A DNA stretch of 64,000 nucleotides from Gulosibacter molinativorax. GTDB taxonomy: Bacteria > Actinomycetota > Actinomycetes > Actinomycetales > Microbacteriaceae. Below, piece by piece: positions 44,911 to 53,196 of this stretch. Under the pieces are notes generated by a model that saw only the letters and a list, made by a program, of their open reading frames with translations, ran no database searches and was not told where the DNA came from. The translations under genes were made by a program, and so were the position numbers. The stretch is from assembly GCF_003010915.2 (NCBI RefSeq), contig NZ_CP028426.1:1426001-1490000 (forward strand). The letters run 5' to 3'. Every line of letters starts with the position of its first letter. Within the stretch, counting starts at the first letter, position 1.

Positions 44911-45519
44911 TCAAACGGAGGGACAGATTTCGGACCCGCTATCTTGAAGCAGGCGCGCGATCGCGCCTCGCGCCCGTGCGAATAACGAATCGTTGCCCTC
45001 GATGCCTTGGTGGGAGATCGCCCCCTCCAGCAATAAAAACACATGATCAGCGAGCTCCTCAGCGTTAGCGGGATGACTCTCGCGGATGAGTGCGCGTACT
45101 TGCTGGCGCACGGCGTGCTTATGAGCCTGAACGACTCGAAAGCCTGGGTGGTCGGCAGACAGTTCGGCCGCAGCGTTAATAAACGCACAGCCGCGACTTG
45201 TTGACTCGGCATCCTTGAAGTAGGAATCGAACAGCGCGAGCACCGGTGACGACGGCTCCTCAACGAGCCGTTGCGTCATGCAGTCCCACCAACGGCGGTG
45301 ACGTGCTTGCAGGTATGCCGCGACGAGGTTTTCCTTCGAACCGAACCGGTCGTACAGAGTCCGCTTGGTGATACCCGACTCCGCAGCGATGGTATCGACG
45401 CCAACCGCATGGATTCCACGGCGATAAAACAGCTCACCGGCCACGTCAAGGATGCGTCGCGCACCGGGGGTGAGCTCGGGCACTCGTAGCACCTCGACAA
45501 GGTCGTCCTCGGACACCAT
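44911..45519 (-). CDS. TetR family regulator
   Basis: This 202-residue protein has the HTH at residues 17-62 (RRILDVAGELFYRRGIHAVG, VDTIAAESGITKRTLYDRF) and a TetR_C-like C-terminal part with SRGCAFINAAAELSADHPGF. The start has GGAGGAGCGAAC before ATG. It is divergent from the MFS gene at 47053, its likely target, but an insertion sequence now lies between them. The 77 bp up to that element probably hold its operator; GTGA-N7-TCAC is visible near 45565. Confidence 0.88.
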   Translation of the reverse strand: MVSEDDLVEVLRVPELTPGARRILDVAGELFYRRGIHAVGVDTIAAESGITKRTLYDRFGSKENLVAAYLQARHRRWWDCMTQRLVEEPSSPVLALFDSYFKDAESTSRGCAFINAAAELSADHPGFRVVQAHKHAVRQQVRALIRESHPANAEELADHVFLLLEGAISHQGIEGNDSLFARARGAIARLLQDSGSEICPSV

Positions 45520-45596
45520 GTTCGCTCCTCCCCCCACATTGACTTCACAGATCAGTATACGTAACGTGAGCAAGGTTCACAAGTCTGCGACAAGAC

Positions 45597-47027
45597 TCAC
45601 TTCAAGTGCCCGCGAAACACCCTCGATGCCTCACATAAAAAGGCCCGTGAAACGGTGACGCTCAAGGCATGGGAAGTGAGTTGTCAATGGCCGCCCGAAT
45701 AGAGATCACCCGGAAGTATGCCCGGCAGTACGCCAACGCCTCGAAAAAGGACCGTGGCCGGCTGTTGGACGAGGTCGTCGCGGTCACGGGCTGGTCCCGC
45801 GATAACGCCCGACGCCGACTCGCGAAAGCCTCCAAACCAGGACCACGGGCCGTTACGACCGAACGCAAACCACGGCCACGGAAGTATTCCTACGACGCGA
45901 CCAAGGTACTGCAGCGGGTGTGGGCCGCGACCGGCGGCCAGTGCGGCAAATACCTCGCCGTCTCCATGCCACTACAGCTCGATGCCCTCGAACGCCACCA
46001 CGAACTCGTTCACGGCCAGCAGCGGTACTCGCCCGACGTACGCGAAGAGTTGCTCGCGATGAGCGCGGCCACGATCGACCGGTACCTCGCCCCGGCCCGC
46101 GCCAGCGACCCGCTGCGCGGGATCAGCACCACAAAACCCTCACCCTTGCTGCGTTCCTCGATCCAGATCCGCAAAGCCGGTGACGAAGTCGAGGACGAGC
46201 CCGGGTTCTTCGAGGGCGACACCGTCGCGCACTGCGGCCCCACGCTGAAGGGCGAGTTCGCACGGACATTGAACCTGACCGACATGCGCACGGGGTGGGG
46301 GTTCACCCGCTCGATCCGGAACAACGCGACTATCCACATCCTCGCCGCGCTCGACGCAGGTGTCACCAGCATCCCGTTCGAAGTCACCGGCTTAGACTTC
46401 GATAACGGCAGCGAGTTCATCAACCACGAAGTGATCGGTTGGGCCGCGGACCGGAAGATTTTCTTCACCCGCTCACGCCCGTATAAGAAAAACGATCAGG
46501 CCACGATCGAGTCGAAGAACAACCATCTCGTGCGGCACTACGGCTTCTACTGGCGGTATGACACCCCCGAAGCGCTGACGCTACTGAACCAGCTGTGGCC
46601 GCTGGTCAATGACCGGTTGAACTATTTCACACCCACGATCAAACCCACCGGCTACAGCACCGACCGCGTCGGCCGCCGCAAACGGGTGTACGACGACCCG
46701 CGAACCCCGTTCGATCGGCTCCTGGACGCGGAAGTGCTCGCTCCCGCGCAGATCGCGGAATTGACCGCGTACCGCGACAGCCTGAACCCCGCCGAACTCG
46801 CCCGCCGGATCGTGTCCCTCCAACGCCGGTTGACCGGCCTCGCGCAGCGCCCGACGCTGGAGTTGGAAGCCGCGACCGTGAAGCCACTGCCTGACACCAG
46901 TCGTGGGGTGCGTCGCAAAGCGAGCTAACCCGTGCCCGCGAAACCCTGGCCCGGGTTGGGCACGATTTCGCGGGCATTCACAAGTGAGGCATGGAGATCA
47001 TTTCGCGGGCATATTGACATGAGGCAT
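45597..47027 (+). mobile_element. Insertion sequence inserted between a TetR gene and its MFS partner
   Basis: The element of about 1.43 kb carries one transposase gene and complex ends. Each end has paired TGCCCGCGAAA (or GCCCGTGAAA) and ATGCCTCA blocks with eight or nine base spacers, in inverted orientation between ends (left 45597-45655, right 46960-47027). The exact ends are not certain, and no target duplication was fixed. The transposase is of the DDE/rve type. Confidence 0.8.
45687..46928 (+). CDS. Transposase with rve (DDE) domain
   Basis: This protein of about 413 residues has an N-terminal HTH region (MAARIEITRKYARQYANASK, VVAVTGWSRDNARRRLAKAS) and an rve core with acidic triad: Asp in FFEGDTVAHCG, Asp in EVTGLDFDNGSEFINH, and Glu in DQATIESKNNHLVRHY. 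C-terminal helices follow. It resembles IS481-related or unclassified integrase-type transposases. An in-frame ATG at 45669 is possible, but 45687 fits the family start and has GGAAGTGAG. The gene appears intact, so the element may be active. Confidence 0.85.
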   Translation: MAARIEITRKYARQYANASKKDRGRLLDEVVAVTGWSRDNARRRLAKASKPGPRAVTTERKPRPRKYSYDATKVLQRVWAATGGQCGKYLAVSMPLQLDALERHHELVHGQQRYSPDVREELLAMSAATIDRYLAPARASDPLRGISTTKPSPLLRSSIQIRKAGDEVEDEPGFFEGDTVAHCGPTLKGEFARTLNLTDMRTGWGFTRSIRNNATIHILAALDAGVTSIPFEVTGLDFDNGSEFINHEVIGWAADRKIFFTRSRPYKKNDQATIESKNNHLVRHYGFYWRYDTPEALTLLNQLWPLVNDRLNYFTPTIKPTGYSTDRVGRRKRVYDDPRTPFDRLLDAEVLAPAQIAELTAYRDSLNPAELARRIVSLQRRLTGLAQRPTLELEAATVKPLPDTSRGVRRKAS

Positions 47028-47052
47028 CTCGGTCTGTGAGATTGGAGCGAGT

Positions 47053-48252
47053 GTGCGAGGACGAGATGCGGCGACCGAGAACAGTACGTCTGGGCTGCTG
47101 AGCCGACGAGAGACCCTCTGGCTGACCGGTGCGGGACTCTCGCTGATCGCGGTCTGCTACGGCCTGGCCCGCTTCGCCTACGGCCTGTTCGTGCCGGTCT
47201 TCCGCACGGAGTTCTCCCTCGACTCGACCACAGCGGGAGGGATCGCCTCCGGCTCGTATGTCTCCTACTGCGTGGCGATCGTCCTTGCCACGATGCTGAC
47301 CCCGCGGTTCGGCGGGCGCGTCGTCGCCCTCGCCGCCGGAGCGATCGCCACCGCCGGCATTCTCATGATCGCGGCAGCACCCAACACGGTCGTACTGGCG
47401 GTCGGGGTGCTCATCGCCGGGTCGAGCACCGGAGTGGCCTCCCCACCGCTGGCGCACGCCGTCGCGCATACGGTCCGTCCGTCAGTGCGAGATCGGACGC
47501 AGACAGTGATCAACGCCGGCACCGGTGTCGGCGTCGCGATCGCCGGCCCGGTCGCGCTGCTCACGCACGAGCACTGGCGAGCCGCCTGGCTGATCTTCGC
47601 CATTCTCTGCGCCATGGTGACCATCTGGGTCGCCGTCGCGGTCTCCTCCGGCCCGGCGGACCGTTCCGGCCAGGACTCGGTGGCCGCTCTGCTCCCCCGC
47701 CCGCTCCTACCCGCCGGAAGCGGCAGGCTGACCGCCGCCGCCGCACTCATGGGAGTCGCCAGCTCCGCCGTCTGGACGTTCGGCCGCGACGTTCTCGTCA
47801 CCGTCGGCGGCATGGGCGAGACAACTTCGACGATCGCGTGGATCTTCCTCGGTGTGTTCGGCGTGCTCGGTGCCGCAGCAGGCGATCTCACTCGCCGATT
47901 CGGAATTCACACCGGATGGACGGCGACGATGCTCATCATGGGAACCGCGACCGTGCTGCTCTCCACCCTCCCATCTCTCGCCTGGATCGCTGCGGCAGGC
48001 TTCGGAGCCGCCTACATCGGCCTGACCGGGCTGCTACTGATCTGGGGAACCGCGGTCTACTCCCAGACCCCAGCAGCCGGCGTCGGACTCGCATTCCTCG
48101 CCATCGCAATTGGCCAATCCGCGGGAGCCCCCATCGTGGGTGCCCTCTCCGAAGCCATTGGACCACCCGCGGCGTTCACTGCAGCCGCCTTGATAGCCTT
48201 CGCCGGAGCCTTCATCCGCCCCGTGCGCACACCCGGTCAACTGATCAACTGA
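47053..48252 (+). CDS. MFS transporter, CynX/YbfB-like
   Basis: This 399-residue, 12-helix MFS protein starts at GTG behind TTGGAGCGAGT. It has RFAYGLFVPVFRTEFSLDST and GIASGSYVSYCVAIVLATML in the first half and motif LIAGSSTGVASPPLAHAVAH. It is of the YbfB/CynX type. Its start is only about 25 bp from the insertion sequence, so its own promoter and the TetR operator have been separated from it. Expression would need a promoter in the element. The substrate is unknown. Confidence 0.85.
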   Translation: MRGRDAATENSTSGLLSRRETLWLTGAGLSLIAVCYGLARFAYGLFVPVFRTEFSLDSTTAGGIASGSYVSYCVAIVLATMLTPRFGGRVVALAAGAIATAGILMIAAAPNTVVLAVGVLIAGSSTGVASPPLAHAVAHTVRPSVRDRTQTVINAGTGVGVAIAGPVALLTHEHWRAAWLIFAILCAMVTIWVAVAVSSGPADRSGQDSVAALLPRPLLPAGSGRLTAAAALMGVASSAVWTFGRDVLVTVGGMGETTSTIAWIFLGVFGVLGAAAGDLTRRFGIHTGWTATMLIMGTATVLLSTLPSLAWIAAAGFGAAYIGLTGLLLIWGTAVYSQTPAAGVGLAFLAIAIGQSAGAPIVGALSEAIGPPAAFTAAALIAFAGAFIRPVRTPGQLIN

Positions 48253-48305
48253 TCCATTGACGAGCAGGCCGCTCATGCCATTGCAAGGGACCGAGTAGCC
48301 AGACG

Positions 48306-48330
48306 CTACACATTAAATCTAAATTCGACC
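48306..48330 (-). repeat. ychF 3'-end-like repeat, copy A
   Basis: The sequence matches the ychF 3' end at 22 of 25 positions and encodes VEFRFNV and a stop with silent changes except the last stop base. It is the border between the TetR/MFS segment and the ABC/AbiE segment. The rest of 48253-48454 shows no gene. Confidence 0.85.
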
Positions 48331-48454
48331 GAGTTCCGGAACATAGGTACATCTAGGTTGTGCAGATTCGCAGCGCCAACTCGTTAATTCCTCGAATGCT
48401 CGCAAGCGCGCAGCCTTGTTGAGAGCCGATTCCCAGCGACTTGATATGTCGCGA

Positions 48455-49948
48455 TCACGCTCTTCGCCGCCAGCGGTGCACGGTTGTGCAGATGAGCGCG
48501 ATGGTAACTGCAACGGGCAACAGTGTGGACAGAGTCAGTAGCGACGCTGAAGCACCAATCAGGGCAGCAAAAAGAACACCATCGATAGCCCACGCGAGCC
48601 GCGCGATGACGCTGACATCACCCATGATTGTCGGGACAGGGGTGAGTAGCGAAGGCGGTAGCGGTCCCTTGAGCGCGGCACTCACCCGTGCGATGACGGT
48701 GAGCACTCCGAGGGCTACCGAACTGATAGCGGGCGCGGCCCCTCCCACGCCCAGAACTACCGAACACAGGAGAGCGGCCGCAATCAACACGATGACGGTG
48801 ACCGTAAGCGGGAAAATTGCATGGTTGACGAGCAAGCGCTCATCGCTTATTCCGTACAGCGGCAAGTCTGCCGCGACCGTCGCGGCATGTCTGACGCCAT
48901 CAGTGAGCGGACCGAGCCCCGCAAACAAGACCACCCCAGCAATCGCACCAACTACCCAGCCCGCACTATTGAACGTTGTGGCGAGCGTGACAAGAATTCC
49001 TGCTGCAGCGATGCCGAGTATCCCAACAACGAATCGACTCGGAGTTCGACGTGCCCCGATTGCGTCACGAACAAGGAACCGCCACATTCCACCTCCGCTA
49101 AGTCGAACAGCACGTTGGTTACGGCCAGCACCTGGTTTACTTCGGTAAACCGCCGCAGCGGCACCGAATTCCATACCGGCCGCAAGACTCGATACCGACT
49201 CCCACCGCGCGGCCTGGGCTACGAGCTGAGCAACGCCAAGACGATTCATTAGCGATGGGATGATCGAGATGGCCCCGGCGGCTAAAAGCGCGAGCGGCAC
49301 CATGAACTCAAACGTTCCATGACCTGGGTAGGCGAGACCGGCCCATCCCCATGGCATAAACGATAGGGCACCAGGAAACGCGAAAGTGGCCACGCTCAGC
49401 GCAATCACCGCCACGGCGGCTGGCACGGCAACACGAGGAAATACTTGACCTGCAAGCCATGAAACCGCCGCTATGAGTCCGACAAGCATGCCTGCCAGGG
49501 CAAATATCACCGCGTCAAAGAGATCTGTCATCCCATTGCTGACCAAGCTGCTGCCGATCAAGGCAGCCACGCCAGTGGTCGCCGCGACTACAACTAAACC
49601 AGCGCGAAAGAACGGCGAACGAAACGATTCATAGGGAGGAATATCACTGTTCGCGAGCGCATACGTTGGGAACACGTGACGCAATGCGGGGCCACGCTCC
49701 CGTCCCAGTAGCAACATTGCACCCCAGAGAACTGCGACGATTATCGATGTCATGCTCGGCGCGACCGCAGAGGACAGGACAGCTAAGGATTGCTCGCTGG
49801 TGGTGCCCACCCACACTGCTCGTACGGCAGGAACGATTGTCACGAGCGCGACCATAATGATCACGTAGACGAGGTAAGCCTGATCACCAATACTTCGGAC
49901 GCTGCGGTCCCGCCAGACGGCGACCGATTGCGAAACGCGGACGTTCAC
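48455..49948 (-). CDS. ABC transporter membrane protein
   Basis: This 497-residue protein has about 12 hydrophobic segments in two sets and no other known domain. It overlaps the ATPase gene by four bases, so it is the membrane part of an ABC transporter. It lacks the extracellular loops of FtsX-type permeases. Its substrate is unknown; a self-protection or peptide export role would be guesswork. It is at the left end of the ABC/AbiE segment. Confidence 0.78.
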   Translation of the reverse strand: MNVRVSQSVAVWRDRSVRSIGDQAYLVYVIIMVALVTIVPAVRAVWVGTTSEQSLAVLSSAVAPSMTSIIVAVLWGAMLLLGRERGPALRHVFPTYALANSDIPPYESFRSPFFRAGLVVVAATTGVAALIGSSLVSNGMTDLFDAVIFALAGMLVGLIAAVSWLAGQVFPRVAVPAAVAVIALSVATFAFPGALSFMPWGWAGLAYPGHGTFEFMVPLALLAAGAISIIPSLMNRLGVAQLVAQAARWESVSSLAAGMEFGAAAAVYRSKPGAGRNQRAVRLSGGGMWRFLVRDAIGARRTPSRFVVGILGIAAAGILVTLATTFNSAGWVVGAIAGVVLFAGLGPLTDGVRHAATVAADLPLYGISDERLLVNHAIFPLTVTVIVLIAAALLCSVVLGVGGAAPAISSVALGVLTVIARVSAALKGPLPPSLLTPVPTIMGDVSVIARLAWAIDGVLFAALIGASASLLTLSTLLPVAVTIALICTTVHRWRRRA

Positions 49949-50583
49949 CTGGCCACCTCCAAAAGCAGCGTCCGGTCTGCAAGTTTCTCAGCAACGAGGG
50001 GGCTGTGAGTAGCTACGACCACGGTCGCACCCTCATCGCGCCGGGAACAAAGGGCCTTGATCACAGTATGGATGCGGTCGAGATCTAGCCGCTGCTCCGG
50101 TTCATCCATGACCAATACTTCGAATGGTCGTGCCAGCACCAGTGCGATACCGAATAGCTGTGTCTGACCAGAAGAAAGCTCGTGAGCGAACCGATGGCCG
50201 AGTTCTTGCAGGCCCAATTCTTCGATGACACTGTGCGCCAGTGCTACTGCCTCGCGAGGTTCATCTAGCCATGTTGTCGCGACCAGAGAGACGTGATCGA
50301 GCACAGTGAGATCCGGGGCCATCGGCGGTAAACCAATCATCGCCGCAACATGACGACGAAAACGACGGTCACGCTCTCGCACGACAACTCCATTAATCCT
50401 CACTTCGCCGCTCGACGGCGAACTGGCCCCCGCGATCAGGCGCAGTAGCGTCGATTTACCCACACCATTCTTGCCGCGGACGACCAGCGCTTCACCACGC
50501 TGAACTGAAGTTGAGACTGGCGGAAGAAGTGTCACGCCCCCAACAACGACACTTGCCTCGTCGATCTCGATCATGCTGACCAT
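49945..50583 (-). CDS. ABC transporter ATP-binding protein
   Basis: This 212-residue ATPase has Walker A GKNGVGKST, the Q-loop region MIGLPPMAPD, the signature LSSGQTQLFGIALVLARP, Walker B EVLVMDEPEQRLD and H-loop THSPL. The start may be at 50583 or 50574. It energises the membrane protein encoded just downstream. Two signature features are unusual: LSSGQ rather than LSGGQ, and DEPEQ in place of DEPT/S. Confidence 0.9.
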   Translation of the reverse strand: MVSMIEIDEASVVVGGVTLLPPVSTSVQRGEALVVRGKNGVGKSTLLRLIAGASSPSSGEVRINGVVVRERDRRFRRHVAAMIGLPPMAPDLTVLDHVSLVATTWLDEPREAVALAHSVIEELGLQELGHRFAHELSSGQTQLFGIALVLARPFEVLVMDEPEQRLDLDRIHTVIKALCSRRDEGATVVVATHSPLVAEKLADRTLLLEVAR

Positions 50584-50676
50584 CTTCTCAGACCAGGAAT
50601 ATTCCCTAGATCAGGGCCTGAGTCGATGTGACGATCGTCATTCGTCCATTAGTCGGCAACTACACTGTGTGGCCAA

Positions 50677-51504
50677 TCACCTCGATGCAGCGATTCGCTT
50701 CACGAAGACATTGACCCAATCAAGCGCCATTTCGAGCGTCTCCAGCACGTCCAGCCCCTCCGCCGCTTCCGCGTATAGCGTGCTCCATTGCTCCTCAGCA
50801 ACAATCAATGGCGGCCAAGCGTGTTGCTGTCGATAATCGAAAAGACGAACGCAGGTTGCCGCGACCTGCACAAGGTCAAGGTCTTCGCTATTGGCGAGGA
50901 GTTGCAGGTCCACGAGGTCGCGCGCACGTTCGCTACCATTCGCGGAAACTGCATGCAGCTTTTGCGCAATTTGGTGATCGGCCCGCATCACTGACACCGG
51001 CTTGGGTGCCTCGAGTCCGACGTCGGTGAACATCGTGGCGAGATCGGTAGCGAGTCGAAACTCTGGCACTTCCGCGTCACCGATCTCGTTGTGACCCAGC
51101 TCAAACGAAACGGTGCACCATGGCCGCCCACGATAATCGAGCTTTACGTCGAAGGGCCGCATGACATACGCGGTTGGCACTGCTTGCGGTCGAGGTGCCT
51201 TCTTTTCGATCAATCGACCGGTGAACCCCGACCATCCTCGTGCCAAGGCTTCTTCAAAGTCACTTCGAAAGCGAGACAGCGTCTGCACTCGCGCGGCATC
51301 GAGATCACGGGTAAACCGAGTCTCCCGTCCGTAACGCAATGCCATCGCACTGCCCCCTTTAACCGCACCTTCCGGGAGAAGCTGACCGACTACCACTAGC
51401 GCCATGCTCACTCGGCGACGAAGTACCAGTCCTTCGTCGCCCTCAAGATTACGGAGACGCTGCTCCAACGACCGAACGCTCGCGGGCATGCTCGAATAGG
51501 TCAT
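50677..51504 (-). CDS. AbiEii toxin (nucleotidyltransferase)
   Basis: This 275-residue protein matches the AbiEii/AbiGii family: LLPEGAVKGGSAMALRYGRE, then TRFTRDLDAARVQ (the GS...RxTRDxD motif), and DLVDLQLLANSEDLD. AbiEii transfers nucleotides to tRNA acceptor stems and gives growth arrest. Its start overlaps the AbiEi stop as ATGA. Its antitoxin precedes it in the operon, the normal order. It is the toxin of the segment's defence module. Confidence 0.88.
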   Translation of the reverse strand: MTYSSMPASVRSLEQRLRNLEGDEGLVLRRRVSMALVVVGQLLPEGAVKGGSAMALRYGRETRFTRDLDAARVQTLSRFRSDFEEALARGWSGFTGRLIEKKAPRPQAVPTAYVMRPFDVKLDYRGRPWCTVSFELGHNEIGDAEVPEFRLATDLATMFTDVGLEAPKPVSVMRADHQIAQKLHAVSANGSERARDLVDLQLLANSEDLDLVQVAATCVRLFDYRQQHAWPPLIVAEEQWSTLYAEAAEGLDVLETLEMALDWVNVFVKRIAASR

Positions 51505-52043
51505 AGCTGCAACCCCTTGATTGTCTCTCGCCATTCGGTTGTCGTTAGCAAGCCAGCCGATCGTGCCTGCTTCGCAGCGACCAAGAGACGATCGTTCTCG
51601 ATGCGTCCACCACATTCGAGAAGAGCATCAACAAGTGGTTGCGACTCAATCCCCTCATACATGAGGGTACGCACCTCATTTTTCACCCAAGTGAGATCGA
51701 CGAAAGCCGGTAGCTTTGAACGAGCCCGCCGGGGAGTCGCGACCTGGATCTGTCGAGGATTCACATCGGCAAGTTCAAGCAACGCCAACACCGATTCTCC
51801 GTGAAGGTATGCTTCCGGCCCTACTCGCAGGAGAGCCTCGGCGAATTGATCGAATCGGGTCGGAGGGATGTCCGGTACGCGGTACAGCCCGTATACGACG
51901 TTTTGAAGCCCGCCTCGAGCAGCTAGTTTAGGTAGCTCAACTGCGGGGACTCCCGCGGCGACCGCGTCTCGCGTGGTGACATACCCGTACTGATCGAGCG
52001 CGATCTCGCGCACGATGTCCCGATACTTCAGATCTGCAGGCAT
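51501..52043 (-). CDS. AbiEi antitoxin
   Basis: This 180-residue protein has an N-terminal winged helix (IVREIALDQYGYVTTRDAVA, ELPKLAARGGLQNVVYGLYR) and a C-terminal domain with YLHGESVLALLELADVNPRQ and GRIENDRLLVAAKQARSAG. AbiEi antitoxins repress the operon through an inverted repeat and counter AbiEii. A 36-bp palindrome touches its ATG, so the transcript is either leaderless or very short-leadered. The start at 52043 is fixed by that geometry. Confidence 0.88.
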   Translation of the reverse strand: MPADLKYRDIVREIALDQYGYVTTRDAVAAGVPAVELPKLAARGGLQNVVYGLYRVPDIPPTRFDQFAEALLRVGPEAYLHGESVLALLELADVNPRQIQVATPRRARSKLPAFVDLTWVKNEVRTLMYEGIESQPLVDALLECGGRIENDRLLVAAKQARSAGLLTTTEWRETIKGLQL

Positions 52044-52078
52044 GTCACAACACTACCGAAAACGGTAGAGTTGTGACA
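52043..52078 (-). promoter_or_regulatory. AbiE operator palindrome
   Basis: The palindrome has 16-base arms with one mismatch (outer TGTCACAAC/GTTGTGACA, inner CTACCG/CGGTAG) around AAAA. The outer end coincides with the AbiEi start codon. This fits the inverted-repeat operator bound by AbiEi-type antitoxins. Confidence 0.8.
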
Positions 52079-52095
52079 CCAATTTCTATGCGGAT

Positions 52096-52120
52096 TTACA
52101 CATTAAACCTAAATTCCACC
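52096..52120 (-). repeat. Native ychF 3' end, the putative attachment site
   Basis: These 25 bp are the last eight codons (VEFRFNV and stop) of ychF. Five diverged copies with matching orientation lie at 42681, 43262, 44225, 44768 and 48306. Identity appears limited to this short stretch; the bases on both sides differ between copies. Confidence 0.8.
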
Positions 52121-53169
52121 ACATCTCCGTCTTGCATGACGTAGTCCTTGCCTTCCATGCGCACCTTGCCGGCGGCCTTCGCATCCTGCATCGAGCCCGC
52201 GGCCGAGAGGTCCTCGAAGGAGACAATTTCGGCCTTGATGAAGCCGCGCTCGAAGTCGGTGTGGATGACGCCCGCGGCCTGCGGGGCCTTGTCGCCCTTA
52301 TTGATGGTCCACGCGCGGGCCTCCTTCGGGCCGGCGGTTAGGTAGGTCTGCAGTCCGAGCGTGTCGAAACCGACACGGGCGAGCTGGTCGAGACCCGACT
52401 CATCCTGACCGAGCGAGGCGAGCAGCTCCGCGGCCTCTTCCTTCGGAAGATCGATAAGCTCAGACTCGGTCTGCGCATCCAGGAACACGGCCTTCGCAGG
52501 CGCGACCAGCGCGGCAAGCTCCGCCAGCTTCGCCTCGTCCCCCAGCACATCCTCATCGATATTGAAGACGTAAATGAACGGCTTGGCCGAGAGCAGCCCA
52601 AGCTCACGAATCGGCTCGAGATCGAGCGCGGACGACGAGAGCAGCTTGCCCTCGTTCAGGATGTCGCGGGCGGCGTTCGCCGTGTCGAGCACGCTCGCGT
52701 CGATCCTCTTGCCCTTGAGTTCCTTCTCGTACCGCGGGATCGCCTTTTCCAGGGTCTGCAGGTCGGCGAGGATGAGCTCCGTGTTGATCGTCTCGAGGTC
52801 GCTCTTGGGCGAGACCTCGCCGTCGACGTGGACGACGTCGGGGTCGTTGAAGCCGCGCACGACCTGCGCGATCGCATCCGCCTCGCGGATGTTCGCGAGG
52901 AACTGGTTGCCGAGGCCCTCACCCTCAGAGGCGCCCTTCACGATGCCCGCGATGTCGACGAACGATACGGTCGCGGGCAGGATGCGCTCGGAGCCGAAGA
53001 TCTCGGCGAGGCGCTCGAGGCGCTCGTCGGGCAGTTCCACGACACCGATATTCGGTTCAATCGTCGCGAACGGGTAATTCGCGGCGAGCACCGTGTTCTT
53101 GGTGAGCGCGTTAAAGAGGGTTGACTTGCCAACGTTCGGCAGACCGACGATTCCAATAGTAAGAGCCAC
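52096..53169 (-). CDS. ychF: Redox-regulated ATPase YchF (EngD)
   Basis: This 357-residue Obg-like P-loop protein has G1 GIVGLPNVGKST, G3 DIAGIVKGASEGEG, a modified NxxE G4 (FNIDED) that favours ATP over GTP, a helical insert, and a C-terminal TGS-like domain (RAWTINKGDKAPQAAGVIHT and VEFRFNV at the end). It interacts with the ribosome and affects stress responses. It starts at GTG without an obvious Shine-Dalgarno. Length agrees with the family (about 360). The 3' end appears to be used as an insertion site. Confidence 0.95.
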   Translation of the reverse strand: MALTIGIVGLPNVGKSTLFNALTKNTVLAANYPFATIEPNIGVVELPDERLERLAEIFGSERILPATVSFVDIAGIVKGASEGEGLGNQFLANIREADAIAQVVRGFNDPDVVHVDGEVSPKSDLETINTELILADLQTLEKAIPRYEKELKGKRIDASVLDTANAARDILNEGKLLSSSALDLEPIRELGLLSAKPFIYVFNIDEDVLGDEAKLAELAALVAPAKAVFLDAQTESELIDLPKEEAAELLASLGQDESGLDQLARVGFDTLGLQTYLTAGPKEARAWTINKGDKAPQAAGVIHTDFERGFIKAEIVSFEDLSAAGSMQDAKAAGKVRMEGKDYVMQDGDVVEFRFNV

Positions 53170-53196
53170 GAGGAGCCAGTCTAGTCGCGTCTGAGG

